From assembly GCA_035508495.1 (NCBI GenBank), contig DATJMX010000041.1, positions 1 through 64,000 of the forward strand: a stretch of DNA of 64,000 bases. The letters run 5' to 3'. The notes under the pieces are model-generated. The model did not search any database, had not been told where the DNA came from, and saw only the letters and a list, made by a program, of their open reading frames with translations. A program made the position numbers and the translations under genes. The DNA comes from Candidatus Binataceae bacterium (GTDB taxonomy: Bacteria > Desulfobacterota > Binatia > Binatales > Binataceae). Below are positions 51,450 through 61,300 of the stretch, one piece after another; position 1 is the stretch's first letter, and each line of letters starts with the position of its first letter.

Positions 51450-52260
51450 GGATTTGCCGCGCGCGATTCGCGGTCGCGGCCAGCTCGACAATAGTCGGGA
51501 TGTTGTCGTCCCATTCGATTAGCGTCGATACGCTTCCGAACCGGCGGCTCGCATATTCATAGAGATCCCATACATCATCGCACACCGGATGATCGTGCGT
51601 GTCGAGCAGATGCGTGCCGCGATCGGTATGGCCCGCGAGATGGAACTGCGCGACGCGATCGCGCGGGATCGCGTCGATGTAGGAGCGCGCGTCGAAGCGA
51701 TGGTTAAACGCGTTGACGTAGATATTGTTGATGTCGAGCAGGATCGCGCAATCCGCCGCCTCGGCGACTTCGGCGACGAACTGCCATTCGGGAATCGTCG
51801 AGTCGCGCAGCTTCATGTAGCTCGAGATGTTCTCGAACAGGACGCGGCGCTCGAGGATGTCCTGCACCTCGCGGATCCGGCGTGCGACGAACGCGAGTGT
51901 CTCCTCGTTGTATGGAATCGGGAGCAGGTCGTGCAGATTGCGCCCGCCGACTCCCGTCCAGCACAAGTGATCGGAAATCCACGCCGGCTCGAACTCGCGC
52001 GCAAGCCGCTTGAGATCGCGCAGGTAGCGGCGATTCAGTGGATCGGCCGATCCGATCGACATCGACACGCCATGCATCACGATCGGGTAGTGCTCCCGAA
52101 CCTTGGCAAGGACGTGCAGCGGCGGCCCGCCCGCGACCATGAAGTTCTCCGAGATGACCTCGAACCAGTCCATCCTGGGCCGCTTCTCGACGATCTCGGT
52201 GTGATGCTGCCGACGCATCCCGACGCCAAATCCCAGAAACGGAAACTTCATGCGATTCAT
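51361..52260 (-). CDS. bufB: DUF692 multinuclear non-heme iron oxidase (bufferin maturase BufB/HvfB-like)
   Basis: This 299-aa MNIO enzyme is a TIM-barrel-like multi-iron oxygenase that modifies cysteines of a ribosomal precursor peptide. Residues likely to hold iron are His63 (VMHGVS), Asp97/His98 (WISDHLCW), Glu143 (LFENISS), Asp176/Asn179 (LLDINNI), His207 and His211 (FHLAGHTD), Asp220/His222 (LDTHDH) and Glu249 (LIEWDD). These match the DUF692/MbnB/HvfB pattern. The last ~25 residues are Pro/Ala/Arg-rich. It lies 28 bp after bufA. Confidence 0.92.
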   Translation of the reverse strand: MNRMKFPFLGFGVGMRRQHHTEIVEKRPRMDWFEVISENFMVAGGPPLHVLAKVREHYPIVMHGVSMSIGSADPLNRRYLRDLKRLAREFEPAWISDHLCWTGVGGRNLHDLLPIPYNEETLAFVARRIREVQDILERRVLFENISSYMKLRDSTIPEWQFVAEVAEAADCAILLDINNIYVNAFNHRFDARSYIDAIPRDRVAQFHLAGHTDRGTHLLDTHDHPVCDDVWDLYEYASRRFGSVSTLIEWDDNIPTIVELAATANRARQIHDQAINAPPPRARAPRRAAAPAFAAPHSA

Positions 52261-52288
52261 CGTGATCGAGGCACCCGTCCGCGCGAGA

Positions 52289-52549
52289 TTACATCTTCTC
52301 GGGCTTGCCCCCCACGTCCTTGCATTCCTTGGCGCTGGCTTTCTTCACCCAGCCTTTGCCTTTGCACGCATTCTGCCCGGCGCAGGAGCTTGTCTCGGTC
52401 TGGCAAGCGCTTTGTCCCTTGCATGAGTTGCCGCCGACGCATTTGACCGTCTTTGCGGCCTGCGAGTCGTCGGCGCGAGCGGGAGCGTGAGCGAAGAGGA
52501 GCGCGACGCCGACAGCGAGCACGGCTCCCGTTATGGTCGATTTTTTCAT
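52289..52549 (-). CDS. bufA: BufA2-like bufferin precursor peptide (periplasmic metallophore-type RiPP)
   Basis: This 86-aa peptide has a Sec signal (residues 1-26, ending HAPARA) and a mature part with six cysteines at 37, 43, 49, 56, 62 and 76. Around them are the motifs VKCVGGNSCKGQSAC and CAGQNACKGKGW. Five of them are spaced 5, 5, 6 and 5 residues apart, as in BufA2-type precursors; the sixth is 13 residues further on. Modified cysteines in such peptides bind copper. ATG 52549 has AGGAGA upstream; the longer frame to 52603 is rejected because the signal peptide starts here. First gene of bufABC. Confidence 0.87.
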   Translation of the reverse strand: MKKSTITGAVLAVGVALLFAHAPARADDSQAAKTVKCVGGNSCKGQSACQTETSSCAGQNACKGKGWVKKASAKECKDVGGKPEKM

Positions 52550-52766
52550 TCGATGGTCTCCTGACGATGCCGATGTACTTGCAGCTTCCGAGCGCGCCGC
52601 CATCAGACGAGGCTACACTAGCGGCATCTGGCCTCAAATACGTAACCCATAGCGTACCGGATTGCACAGTTTTTCATTATCGATGCAAAAATCCAGAATT
52701 TTGGGAACTATTCGTTTTGCCTGCGGATTTTAACATCAGCAGGTGATATGACTTTACTGCTCAAAT

Positions 52767-53342
52767 ATGGCGGACAAGGGCGGCACTCCAGATCGGCGAG
52801 GACGCTTCGAGCAGGAGGCGCTGCCCCATCTCGACGCGCTCTATACGATGGCGGTGCGGCTCAGCCGCAATCCCGACGACGCCAACGATTTGGTACAGGA
52901 AACCATCCTGCGCGCTTATCGCTTCTTCGATCAGTTCGAAAACGGCACCAACTGCCGCGCCTGGCTGCTGACCATCCTGTTCAACAACTTCCGCAACGGT
53001 TATCGGCGCGCAACGCGCGAGCAGCCCGCCGCATCGACCGAGGACTTCGATCGCAGGGTGGAAGCGGAAAGCCTCCACGGCGACGTGCCCAACGGCGATC
53101 CGCAGGTGATGCTGTCGGCGGTCGGCATGGATCGCGAGGTCGAAGCTGCGCTCGACGCGCTGCCGCCGGAATTTCGCGAGGTGCTGCTGCTCGTCGATGT
53201 ACAGGAATTGAGTTACCAGGAAATTTCCAAGGTGCTGAACATTCCGATCGGTACGGTAAAATCAAGGGTGTCGCGCGGGCGAGCGATTCTGCGCGAGGCA
53301 CTGACTAACTATGCAAAGGAGCGAGGAATCTTACGATCTTGA
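52767..53342 (+). CDS. ECF-type RNA polymerase sigma factor (RpoE-like)
   Basis: This 191-aa sigma-70-family protein shows region 2 (NPDDANDLVQETILRAYRFF, then DQFENGTNCRAWLLTIL) and region 4 (LPPEFREVLLLVDVQELSYQ, then EISKVLNIPIGTVKSRVSRG). It lacks regions 1 and 3, as expected for the ECF group. It is divergent from bufA with a 217-bp gap and is followed by a zf-HC2 anti-sigma gene, so it is likely the regulator of the bufferin genes. No confident promoter consensus could be read in the gap. Confidence 0.93.
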   Translation: MADKGGTPDRRGRFEQEALPHLDALYTMAVRLSRNPDDANDLVQETILRAYRFFDQFENGTNCRAWLLTILFNNFRNGYRRATREQPAASTEDFDRRVEAESLHGDVPNGDPQVMLSAVGMDREVEAALDALPPEFREVLLLVDVQELSYQEISKVLNIPIGTVKSRVSRGRAILREALTNYAKERGILRS

Positions 53343-53352
53343 CTCAGCGATG

Positions 53353-53395
53353 GCGCGACGCCTACTCGTCATTAACTTGACGGCTGGCGTCGCGC
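53353..53395 (+). promoter_or_regulatory. Hairpin between the sigma and anti-sigma genes
   Basis: A perfect 10-bp stem GCGCGACGCC (53353-53362) / GGCGTCGCGC (53386-53395) with a 23-nt loop sits in the 66-bp gap between the two genes. There is no T-tract, so it is not a standard terminator; it may tune anti-sigma expression or RNA stability. Confidence 0.5.
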
Positions 53396-53408
53396 GCTGT
53401 GCGAGACC

Positions 53409-54242
53409 GTGGGGGAAGGCCTGAAAGACAACTTGGATTGCGGCACCTACATAGCCGACTATTTGACGCCTCACGCTGACGGCGAGCTAAGGGGCGCGGA
53501 ACTCGCGCGCGCCGAAGCTCACGTTGCGAAGTGTCCACAGTGTGCCGCGGCGCTGGCCGAGGAGCGCGAGCTCAAGGCGATGTTGCATGTGCGGGCGGGG
53601 ATGCTGCGGACGCCGCCCCAGGTCCGCGGCTCGATCCTGGCTGCGCTCGACGCCGCGGATCGGCGTGAGACAACGCCCAGGCGCGCTCCAGCTCCGAGCC
53701 GGCGGCCGGCGATTGTTCGCGGGTTGCGTTACGCGATACCGATCGCGCTCGCGGCCGCGATCGCTTTCTTCGTCATCATCCTGAGAAATCCGACGCCCGC
53801 CGAATCTTACCCGGCCTTCGATTACGCGACCGACCATTACGATCAGTTCCTAGGTCGATTCGATCCCAATGTTCCGTCCGACTCGCCCGGCGATATCGCG
53901 GCGGCCTACATCGATCACAAGATGCCGGGCTACCTGTGGAACTTCCAGCCGAGTGGTTACAAGCTGCTCGGCGGGCGCATCGAGAAGATGCCCGACGGCC
54001 GCTTTGTTACGAATACCTTCTACCGCAGCGACGACGGCGCGATCCTGTGCAGCTTCGTCGCATCGTCAGGATTAAAGCTGCCTCCCCGAGATGCGGACGA
54101 ACTCGGAGTGCATCATTTCTTCGAGTATCGCGGCCATACGATTTGCATGAGCTATTTGCCCGGCGGCAAGTACGTCTGCATCCTGGTCTCGCGCAAGCCG
54201 ATGAAGGCGTTCATGCAGGACATCGCGGCGTCGGAACTCTGA
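53409..54242 (+). CDS. Zinc-finger (zf-HC2) membrane anti-sigma factor with periplasmic sensor domain
   Basis: This 277-aa anti-sigma factor has an N-terminal zf-HC2 motif (His38, Cys42, Cys45 in AHVAKCPQC), one TM segment (~108-126) and a C-terminal domain predicted outside the membrane. That domain includes GYLWNFQPSGYKLLGGRIEK and Cys214, Cys246 and Cys257, plus His171-type and His235/236 residues. Such layouts release the ECF sigma on a periplasmic signal. GTG 53409 is used, with weak ribosome-site support. It follows the sigma gene by 66 bp across a hairpin. Confidence 0.82.
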   Translation: MGEGLKDNLDCGTYIADYLTPHADGELRGAELARAEAHVAKCPQCAAALAEERELKAMLHVRAGMLRTPPQVRGSILAALDAADRRETTPRRAPAPSRRPAIVRGLRYAIPIALAAAIAFFVIILRNPTPAESYPAFDYATDHYDQFLGRFDPNVPSDSPGDIAAAYIDHKMPGYLWNFQPSGYKLLGGRIEKMPDGRFVTNTFYRSDDGAILCSFVASSGLKLPPRDADELGVHHFFEYRGHTICMSYLPGGKYVCILVSRKPMKAFMQDIAASEL

Positions 54243-54277
54243 CGCGGAATCAGTTCAGACTTTAGAAAAGCTCACTG

Positions 54278-55747
54278 TTAGCGGCGGTCGGCCTTGCCGT
54301 TCTCGCTCGCATAGAAGAGCGGCAACTGCGAAGGCCCACTCGAGCGCGGAATCTCGATCGGATAGTTGCCGGTGAAGCACGCGTCGCAGTAGCCCTCGCG
54401 CCCTTCCATGAAGGAATACAGCCCTTCCCAGCTCAGATAGCCGAGGGAGTCGGCCGTGATATAGCGGCGGATCTGCTCGATAGAATGCGATGACGCGAGC
54501 AACTCCTCGCGCGTGGGCGTATCGATTCCGTAAAAGCACGAGTGCGTCGTCGGCGGCGCCGCGATTCGCATATGAACTTCGCGCGCGCCCGCCTGACGGA
54601 GCATCGGGATGACTTTTCTCAGCGTTGTGCCGCGCACCAGCGAATCCTCGATCAGCACGATTCGCTTGCCGCGCAGCAGATCCACGACCGGGTTGAATTT
54701 GATCTTCACTCCGAAGTGGCGAATCGACTGGCGCGGCTCGATAAACGTGCGGCCCACGTAATGGCTCCGCACCAGCGCCATTTCGAAGGGAAGCTTGGCC
54801 TGCTCGGCATATCCAAGCGCCGCTGCCGTTCCCGAGTCGGGTACCGGCACGACGACATCGGCCTCGGCCGGGCATTCGCGCGCGAGCGCCCTTCCGTGCT
54901 GCTTGCGCACGGAATAAACGTTGCGGCCGTACAGCAGGCTGTCGGGCCGCGAGAAATATACGTACTCGAAGATACAGCGCTTGAGCGGAGCCTCGGGAAA
55001 TACACGCATCGAGCGCACGCCGTTTTCATCGACGACGACCATCTCGCCGGGCTCGATCTCGCGGATATATTCGGCGCGAACCAGATCGAGTGCGCACGTC
55101 TCAGAGGTCACGATCGTCGCGTCATTGAGCTTGCCTAGCACCAGTGGCCGGAAGCCGTGCGGATCGCGCACCGCGATCATCTCATGCTCGGTCAGCACGA
55201 CCAGCGAGTATGCGCCCCGCACCTGCGCGAGCGCCTCGGCCACGCGGCCCGGCAGCGTCGTGGCGTGCGAGCTCGCGATCAGGTGAATCATCACCTCGCT
55301 GTCCGACGACGATTGAAAAACGGTGCCGTTTTCTTCGAGCTGCTCGCGCAGTTCGGCGAAGTTGACGAGGTTGCCATTGTGCGCGAGCGCGAGACCGCCG
55401 CGCTTGTGCGTGACGAGGAGTGGCTGACAATTCTGAATCGAGGTCGAGCCCGTGGTCGAATAGCGGTTGTGACCGATCGCGCTCGTGCCTTCGAGGCGGC
55501 TTAAAATCTCGGTGTTGAAAATGTCGGCGACGAGACCCATCCCGCGATGCGCGATGAGCGACTTGCCGTTGGACGACACGATGCCCGCCGATTCCTGCCC
55601 GCGATGCTGCAGCGCATAGAGCCCCAGGTACGCAAGGTTGGCGGCCTCGGGATGGCCGTGGACGCCGAAGACGCCACACTCTTCGTGGAAGGCGTCAAGG
55701 TTCGAATCCTCGACTGAAACTGAAACTTCGAGTTCGTGTTCAGTCAC
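54278..55747 (-). CDS. purF: Amidophosphoribosyltransferase
   Basis: PurF (489 aa) makes phosphoribosylamine from PRPP and glutamine, the first step of purine synthesis. It has an N-terminal propeptide ending [10 protein letters not shown] (catalytic Cys24), the PRPP-binding loop [19 protein letters not shown], and cysteines in [16 protein letters not shown] and KRCIFEY, which fit the Fe-S-cluster-containing Bacillus type. GTG 55747 overlaps purL by 8 bp and has GGAGG upstream. It is the last gene of the purB-C-S-Q-L-F series. Confidence 0.96.
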   Translation of the reverse strand: MTEHELEVSVSVEDSNLDAFHEECGVFGVHGHPEAANLAYLGLYALQHRGQESAGIVSSNGKSLIAHRGMGLVADIFNTEILSRLEGTSAIGHNRYSTTGSTSIQNCQPLLVTHKRGGLALAHNGNLVNFAELREQLEENGTVFQSSSDSEVMIHLIASSHATTLPGRVAEALAQVRGAYSLVVLTEHEMIAVRDPHGFRPLVLGKLNDATIVTSETCALDLVRAEYIREIEPGEMVVVDENGVRSMRVFPEAPLKRCIFEYVYFSRPDSLLYGRNVYSVRKQHGRALARECPAEADVVVPVPDSGTAAALGYAEQAKLPFEMALVRSHYVGRTFIEPRQSIRHFGVKIKFNPVVDLLRGKRIVLIEDSLVRGTTLRKVIPMLRQAGAREVHMRIAAPPTTHSCFYGIDTPTREELLASSHSIEQIRRYITADSLGYLSWEGLYSFMEGREGYCDACFTGNYPIEIPRSSGPSQLPLFYASENGKADRR

Positions 55748-57971
55748 GGCCGCTTAGCCTCCGTGGCAATGCGTCCTCGTAGATCCCGAGAAGCTCGCGT
55801 ATGGCCTGGTCGATCACGCCGGCAACGCTTAGCTTCGGCGTCGAATCGACTTTGCCAATCACCGAAAATTCAAGCCCGCGACCGGAGAACAATTTCTCAG
55901 CGCGGGCCAAATCACCTTCAGCAATCGATACCACGACGGTCGAAGGGCCTTCACCAAAAAGCTCCGCCGGGTCATCCGCGCGCGAACCAAGATCGATTTG
56001 CGCGCCGATTAGACCGGCCGGATTGAAGCACGCTTCTGCAAGCGCAACCAGCAATCCGCCATCCGACACGTCGTGAGCCGATTGTATCAACCCTTGCTCA
56101 ATCGAACCAACAAGGGCCTCGATTAGCATCTTCTCGCGTTCGAGGTCGATGGGCGCGAGCGCGCCACCGTCGAGACTAAACATCGCCTCGTATTCGGTCG
56201 CGCTGAGTTGCGGCTTGGCCGTTCGCACGATCGCGACTACGTCGCCACCGCGCTTAAAATGCTGCGTCACGCGCTTGCTGACGTCGCTCATAACACCGAG
56301 CACCGCGATGGTCGGCGTCGGCATGATCGCGCGTCCCTCGGTCTCGTTGTAGAAGCTGACGTTGCCGCTCACCACCGGAGCGCCGAAGGCGAGCGACGCA
56401 TCGCGCAACGCCTCGATGCCGCGGACGAACTGCCACATGATCTCCGGCCGCTCGGGATTGCCGTAGTTGAGACAATTCGTGATCCCGACTGGATGCGCCC
56501 CGGCGCACGCGACGTTGCGGACCGCCTCGCACACCGTCGCGATCGCACCGATATACGGATCGCGCTCGCAGGCGCGCGGGTTCGAATCGACCTTGAGCGC
56601 GATACCGCGTTTCGAATGCTTGATCCGCAGCACGGCCGCATCGCTTCCCGGGCCCTCGACCGTGTTGCTCAGCACGATCGAATCGTACTGGCGAAAAACC
56701 CATCGCTTGCTCGCGACGTTCGGATTATCGAGTAGCGCGTGGAGCGCATCGTCAGGCTTGGGATGGACTTTCGTCGCGCCGACACGAACGGGCGAGGCTT
56801 TCGGCGGAGCGTGTGGCCGATCGTACATGGGAGCTTCGTCGGCGAGCGGGCCGACCGGGATATCGGCGACGAGCTGGCCGTGCCATCGCGCGCGCCACCT
56901 TTTGTCGTCGATGATCTTGCCGATCACGACGGCATGGAGATCCCACTTCTCGAAAACCTTGGCGAGCTCGTGCTCGCGACCCGGCGCTGCGACGAGGAGC
57001 ATTCGTTCCTGCGATTCCGAGAGCAGGATTTCGTAGGGCGTGATCGCGCTCTCGCGCAGCGGCACTTTGTCGAGATCCATTTCGATTCCGACGCCTCCGC
57101 GCGCCGCCATCTCACTCGACGACGACGTGAGGCCCGCCGCGCCCATGTCCTGGATCGCGACGACTGCTCCCGTGCGGCCGGCCTCGAGGCACGCCTCGAT
57201 CAGCAGTTTCTCCGTGAACGGATCGCCAACCTGGACGGTCGGCCGCTTCATCTCGCTTTCCTTGTCGAACTCCGCCGACGCGAGCAGCGACGCGCCATGG
57301 ATTCCGTCGCGGCCCGTGGCCGAGCCGACGTACATCACGGAGTTGCCGACGCCCTTGGCGCGCGCGCTCAGCATCTCGCCCTTGCGCACGAGGCCCAGGC
57401 AAAAAGCGTTGACGAGGATATTGCCGTTGTAGGCAGGGTCGAACATCACCTCACCCGCGACGGTCGGCACACCCACGCAGTTGCCGTAGCCCCCGATTCC
57501 GCCGACAACGCCGCCGAGCAGGTAGCGCGTGCGCGGATGATCGAATGATCCGAACTTGAGCGAGTCCATGCTCGCTACCGGACGCGCGCCCATCGTGAAG
57601 ATGTCGCGCAGGATTCCGCCGACGCCGGTTGCCGCGCCCTGATGCGGCTCGACGTAAGACGGATGGTTATGGCTTTCGATTTTGAAGACCGCGGCCCAGC
57701 CGTCTCCGACGTCGATCGCGCCGGCATTCTCGCCCGGCCCCTGCACGACGAGCTCGCTCTTCGACGGAAGAGTCTTCAGGTACTTGCGCGATGACTTGTA
57801 GGAACAGTGCTCGGACCACGCGACGGAGAAGACGCCGAGCTCGGTGAAGTTGGGAACCCGGCCGAGGATTTCCTGGATACGATTGAATTCGCTTTCGGTC
57901 AGGCCGTGGGCGCGCGCCTGCGCGAGATCGATTATGGGCTCGCCCGGCAGGCTGATTGGCCGCTCGCTCAT
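55740..57971 (-). CDS. purL: Phosphoribosylformylglycinamidine synthase II
   Basis: PurL (743 aa, small type) is the ATP-dependent synthetase subunit that, with PurS and PurQ, makes FGAM from FGAR. It has [14 protein letters not shown], the ATP site [20 protein letters not shown] with DSLKFG, and [15 protein letters not shown]. The length matches the PurSQL-type rather than the ~1300-aa fusion. Its start overlaps the end of purQ by 4 bp (ATGA). Confidence 0.97.
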   Translation of the reverse strand: MSERPISLPGEPIIDLAQARAHGLTESEFNRIQEILGRVPNFTELGVFSVAWSEHCSYKSSRKYLKTLPSKSELVVQGPGENAGAIDVGDGWAAVFKIESHNHPSYVEPHQGAATGVGGILRDIFTMGARPVASMDSLKFGSFDHPRTRYLLGGVVGGIGGYGNCVGVPTVAGEVMFDPAYNGNILVNAFCLGLVRKGEMLSARAKGVGNSVMYVGSATGRDGIHGASLLASAEFDKESEMKRPTVQVGDPFTEKLLIEACLEAGRTGAVVAIQDMGAAGLTSSSSEMAARGGVGIEMDLDKVPLRESAITPYEILLSESQERMLLVAAPGREHELAKVFEKWDLHAVVIGKIIDDKRWRARWHGQLVADIPVGPLADEAPMYDRPHAPPKASPVRVGATKVHPKPDDALHALLDNPNVASKRWVFRQYDSIVLSNTVEGPGSDAAVLRIKHSKRGIALKVDSNPRACERDPYIGAIATVCEAVRNVACAGAHPVGITNCLNYGNPERPEIMWQFVRGIEALRDASLAFGAPVVSGNVSFYNETEGRAIMPTPTIAVLGVMSDVSKRVTQHFKRGGDVVAIVRTAKPQLSATEYEAMFSLDGGALAPIDLEREKMLIEALVGSIEQGLIQSAHDVSDGGLLVALAEACFNPAGLIGAQIDLGSRADDPAELFGEGPSTVVVSIAEGDLARAEKLFSGRGLEFSVIGKVDSTPKLSVAGVIDQAIRELLGIYEDALPRRLSGRD

Positions 57972-58657
57972 CGCGCGCTCTCGATTATCGATTGAAAGAA
58001 CACTCGGGCATCGTCACCGCCGAGCATCTTCTCGACGGCATGCTCCGGATGAGGCATCAGGCCGAACACATTGAAGCGCTCATTGCAGATGCCCGCGATA
58101 TTGCGCATCGAGCCGTTGGGATTCGCTGCGTCGCTCTCGCGCCCGTCAGCATCGACGTAACGCAGGATCACCTGGCCGCGCTCTTCCATCTGGCGCAGCT
58201 CTTCTTCCGGCGCGACGTAGCATCCTTCGCCGTGCTTGATTGGCAATCGCAGGACCTGCCCCGGTTTGGCGGCGCTCGTGAATCGCGTATGAGCGTTTTC
58301 GATGCGAACATTTACGCGCTCGCAGATGAACGACAACGACTTGTTGCGTGTCAGCGCGCCTGGCAAGAGATGCGCCTCGCACAGAATCTGGAATCCATTG
58401 CACGTGCCAAAGACTAGGCCGCCGTCGTTCGCGAACTTGATGACGCTCTTCATGATCGGCGAGAAGCGCGCGATCGCTCCAGTGCGCAGGTAGTCGCCGT
58501 AGCTGAATCCTCCCGGCAGGAAGAGGCAATCCGCGCCCTGTAGCGATTCGTCCTTATGCCAGAGCATCGTCGCCGCTTCGCCCATCACCTCGGAAATGGC
58601 GTAGAGGGCGTCGCTATCGTCGAGCGAGCCCGGGAAGCGCACGACGCCCCACTTCAT
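57968..58657 (-). CDS. purQ: Phosphoribosylformylglycinamidine synthase I (glutaminase)
   Basis: PurQ (229 aa) is the glutamine amidotransferase subunit that feeds ammonia to PurL. It shows the class I triad: Cys in [20 protein letters not shown] and His/Glu in [15 protein letters not shown], with [20 protein letters not shown]. It overlaps purS and purL by 4 bp on each side, so the three subunits are translated together. Confidence 0.97.
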   Translation of the reverse strand: MKWGVVRFPGSLDDSDALYAISEVMGEAATMLWHKDESLQGADCLFLPGGFSYGDYLRTGAIARFSPIMKSVIKFANDGGLVFGTCNGFQILCEAHLLPGALTRNKSLSFICERVNVRIENAHTRFTSAAKPGQVLRLPIKHGEGCYVAPEEELRQMEERGQVILRYVDADGRESDAANPNGSMRNIAGICNERFNVFGLMPHPEHAVEKMLGGDDARVFFQSIIESAR

Positions 58658-58899
58658 TCGCCTTCAACCTCGAAGCGGTAGTCCTCGATCACAAGGTTAG
58701 CGAGCAATTGCTCGCACATCTTCTTGATTTCGTCGCGCGCGGCCGCGGTGCTCTTCGCGTCGATATCGAGCGTGATATATTTGCCGACCTTCACGTTCGA
58801 GGCGTTGGCGAAGCCGAGGCTTTTGAGCGAACTTTCGATGGTGCGCCCTTGCGGGTCCAGAATTCCTTTACGCGGCGTGACGAAAACTTTTACTTGCAA
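58654..58899 (-). CDS. purS: Phosphoribosylformylglycinamidine synthase, PurS subunit
   Basis: PurS (81 aa) is the small dimeric subunit of the PurSQL complex. It begins MQVKVFVTPRKGILDPQGRT and has FANASNVKVGKYITLDID, both matching PurS. It stands 27 bp after purC. Its presence confirms the PurSQL arrangement. Confidence 0.93.
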   Translation of the reverse strand: MQVKVFVTPRKGILDPQGRTIESSLKSLGFANASNVKVGKYITLDIDAKSTAAARDEIKKMCEQLLANLVIEDYRFEVEGE

Positions 58900-58926
58900 A
58901 GCGATTTCCAGCGCGTCGCGGTCACG

Positions 58927-59643
58927 TCAGCTTTCTACCCGGCGCAGCATCTCGTGATACGCCTCTTCGACGCCGCCGAGGTCGCGGCGGAAGCGATCCT
59001 TGTCGAGCTTCTGGCGCGTGGCCTTGTCCCAGAAGCGGCACGTGTCGGGGCAGATTTCGTCGCCGAGCAGAACCTCGCCATGATGGCGTCCGAACTCGAG
59101 CTTGAAATCGACGAGGATCACGCCGCGCTCGTCCAGGAACTTGCGCAATACGTCGTTGACCCTCAGCGCCATCGCCTTGATCGCGACGTTCTCGGCCTCG
59201 GTCGCCCATCCGAATTCCACCGCATGTTCCGGGTAGATCAGCGGATCATCGAGCTCGTCGGACTTGTAGTAGTACTCTACTACCGGCTTCTTCAGCTCGC
59301 GTCCCTCTTCGAGGCCGAGCCGCTTCGCCATCGAGCCCGCGCAGATATTCCGCACAACGGTTTCGCACGGGATAATTTCGAGCCGCTTGCAGAGCATGTT
59401 GCGGTCGTCGAGGCGCTTGACGAAGTGCGTCTTGACACCGTTCTTTTCGAGCAGCGTAAAGAACAGCTCCGAGATCCGGTTGTTCATCACGCCCTTGTCT
59501 TCGATCGTGCCGCGCTTCTTGGCATTGAACGCGGTCGCGTCGTCTTTGAAATATTGGATTACGAGGTCGGGATCGGAAGTGCTGTAAAGCTTCTTGGCCT
59601 TACCCTCGTAGAACATATCGAGTTTCTGCGGAGATGAATCCAT
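58927..59643 (-). CDS. purC: SAICAR synthetase
   Basis: PurC (238 aa) adds aspartate to CAIR using ATP. The ATP-lid motif [20 protein letters not shown], the [20 protein letters not shown] segment and [14 protein letters not shown] are diagnostic. ATG 59643 replaces the longer frame start (59682), which has no homology. The gene is 135 bp after purB and 27 bp before purS. Confidence 0.96.
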   Translation of the reverse strand: MDSSPQKLDMFYEGKAKKLYSTSDPDLVIQYFKDDATAFNAKKRGTIEDKGVMNNRISELFFTLLEKNGVKTHFVKRLDDRNMLCKRLEIIPCETVVRNICAGSMAKRLGLEEGRELKKPVVEYYYKSDELDDPLIYPEHAVEFGWATEAENVAIKAMALRVNDVLRKFLDERGVILVDFKLEFGRHHGEVLLGDEICPDTCRFWDKATRQKLDKDRFRRDLGGVEEAYHEMLRRVES

Positions 59644-59778
59644 AGTAGGGCGTCCCTCGCGGAAATGAACGTTTCCTTTCAACTATCTTACCATCCGACG
59701 TGTCACAACGAAGCGGGCTGGTGGCGTATCCACAGCGGGAGGCGATTATGCACAAACACCCACGCAGGGCTGGGGATT

Positions 59779-61185
59779 TCAGGATTTCGGGGGCGGTGCG
59801 AAACGCTCGACCAACTCCGCTGCAAGACCAACATAAGCACGAGGACTGAGGCCGTCGAGAGCGGCTTTCGCATCGTCGGGCAGCGGCAGCGTCGCGATAA
59901 ATTCCTCGATCACTTTGCGATCGATCCGGCGGCCGCGCGTCAGTTCCTTGAGCGTCTCGTAGGGACGCGGCAATCCGTGCCGGCGCATGAGAGTCTGAAT
60001 CGCCTCGGCGACGACTTCCCACGCCTGCTCATCGTCGAGGTCCTCGGCGATACGCGCCTCGTTGACCTCGACGCGTTTCATCCCGCGCTCGAGCGAGCTT
60101 AGTGCGACAATCACGTGGCCGAACGCCGTGCCGATCGCACGCACTGCGGTGCTGTCGGTGAGATCGCGCTGCCATCGCGAGATCGGCAGCTTGCCCGCCA
60201 GATGCTCGAGCAGCGCCGACGCGATTCCCAGGTTGCCCTCGCAATTCTCGAAATCGATCGGGTTCACCTTGTGCGGCATCGTAGAAGAGCCGGTCTCGCC
60301 CTTCACCGCTTTCTGCGCGAAGTAGCCGATCGAGATGTAACTCCACATGTCGCGGCAGAAGCCGAGCAGGATCGTCGCGATTCGCCGCGTGGTGTCGAAC
60401 AGCTCGGCCATGAAGTCGTGGCTTTCGATCTGCGTCGTGAGCGGGTTCCACACGAGGCCGAAGCTCTCGACGAAGTGGCGCGAATGCTCGATCCAGTTGA
60501 GATGGGGATGCGCGAACAGGTGCGCGTTGAAGTTGCCGACCGCGCCATTGAACTTGCCAAGATATTCCTGGCGCCGGAGCGCGTTTATCTGGCGCTCGAG
60601 ACGTGCCGCGAAAATCGCCAGCTCCTTGCCGATTGTAGTCGGCGAGGCTTCCTGACCGTGCGTGCGCGCGAGCATCGGCAGCGCCTTGTAACGATGCGCG
60701 AGCTCGGAGATGGAATCGATCGCGTGCTGAATCGCGGGCTCGAGCTCGACCGCGACGAACTCCCGCAGCATCACCGCGTAGGAGATATTGTTGATGTCTT
60801 CAGAGGTGCACGCGAAGTGCACAATTTCGAGCGGCAGCGATGGATCCAGCGCGGCGAGTTTCTCCTTGACGAAGTACTCGACCGCTTTAACGTCGTGATT
60901 GGTTTCGGCTTCGAGCGCCTTGACGCGGCGCGCATCGGCGAGCGTCAGGCCATGGTAGATATCGCGAAGCTTCTCGACCTGCTGCGCCTCGATTGGCTTT
61001 ACCGCATCAAAACGGAAATTGCGCGCGAGCGAGATATACCACTCGATTTCGACCCGCACCCGATACCGAATCAGCGCGAACTCGCTGAAGAAGGCTTCCA
61101 GAGCCCGCGTGCGAGCCCGATAGCGCCCGTCGATCGGCGTCACCGCCAACAGCGCGATATCGATATCTTGCGTCTTCTGATCCAC
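59779..61185 (-). CDS. purB: Adenylosuccinate lyase, E. coli-type
   Basis: PurB (~468 aa) cleaves SAICAR and adenylosuccinate in purine synthesis. It has LLAVTPIDGRYRARTRALEA near the N-terminus, the His in MLARTHGQEASPTTIGKELA, and the fumarate-lyase signature GSSTMPHKVNPIDFE. The reading frame extends to ATG 61281, but homology to E. coli PurB starts near AVTPIDGRY, so I place the start at GTG 61185 with weak ribosome-site support. First gene of the pur series. Confidence 0.95.
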   Translation of the reverse strand: MDQKTQDIDIALLAVTPIDGRYRARTRALEAFFSEFALIRYRVRVEIEWYISLARNFRFDAVKPIEAQQVEKLRDIYHGLTLADARRVKALEAETNHDVKAVEYFVKEKLAALDPSLPLEIVHFACTSEDINNISYAVMLREFVAVELEPAIQHAIDSISELAHRYKALPMLARTHGQEASPTTIGKELAIFAARLERQINALRRQEYLGKFNGAVGNFNAHLFAHPHLNWIEHSRHFVESFGLVWNPLTTQIESHDFMAELFDTTRRIATILLGFCRDMWSYISIGYFAQKAVKGETGSSTMPHKVNPIDFENCEGNLGIASALLEHLAGKLPISRWQRDLTDSTAVRAIGTAFGHVIVALSSLERGMKRVEVNEARIAEDLDDEQAWEVVAEAIQTLMRRHGLPRPYETLKELTRGRRIDRKVIEEFIATLPLPDDAKAALDGLSPRAYVGLAAELVERFAPPPKS

Positions 61186-61300
61186 GATCGCCCAACCGGG
61201 GAGCTTAACAAATAACGCGCCTTGACGCGCGACGCGAGCCGACGAATCCGCAGACGATTCTACGATTCTGCTTCGAAACATAGTGGGGCACTGGATTTTT

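Noticed and set aside
52642..52709. GTAACC (52642-52647) and GGAACT (52704-52709) hexamers upstream of the ECF sigma gene
   Set aside because: Both resemble ECF -35 elements, but I found no matching -10 at 16-17 bp; a GGAAGC-N17-CGTC match on the bufA strand would put the -10 over the ribosome site. None is convincing.
60115..61215. 366-codon frame opposite purB
   Set aside because: Shadow of purB, which has the fumarate-lyase signature.
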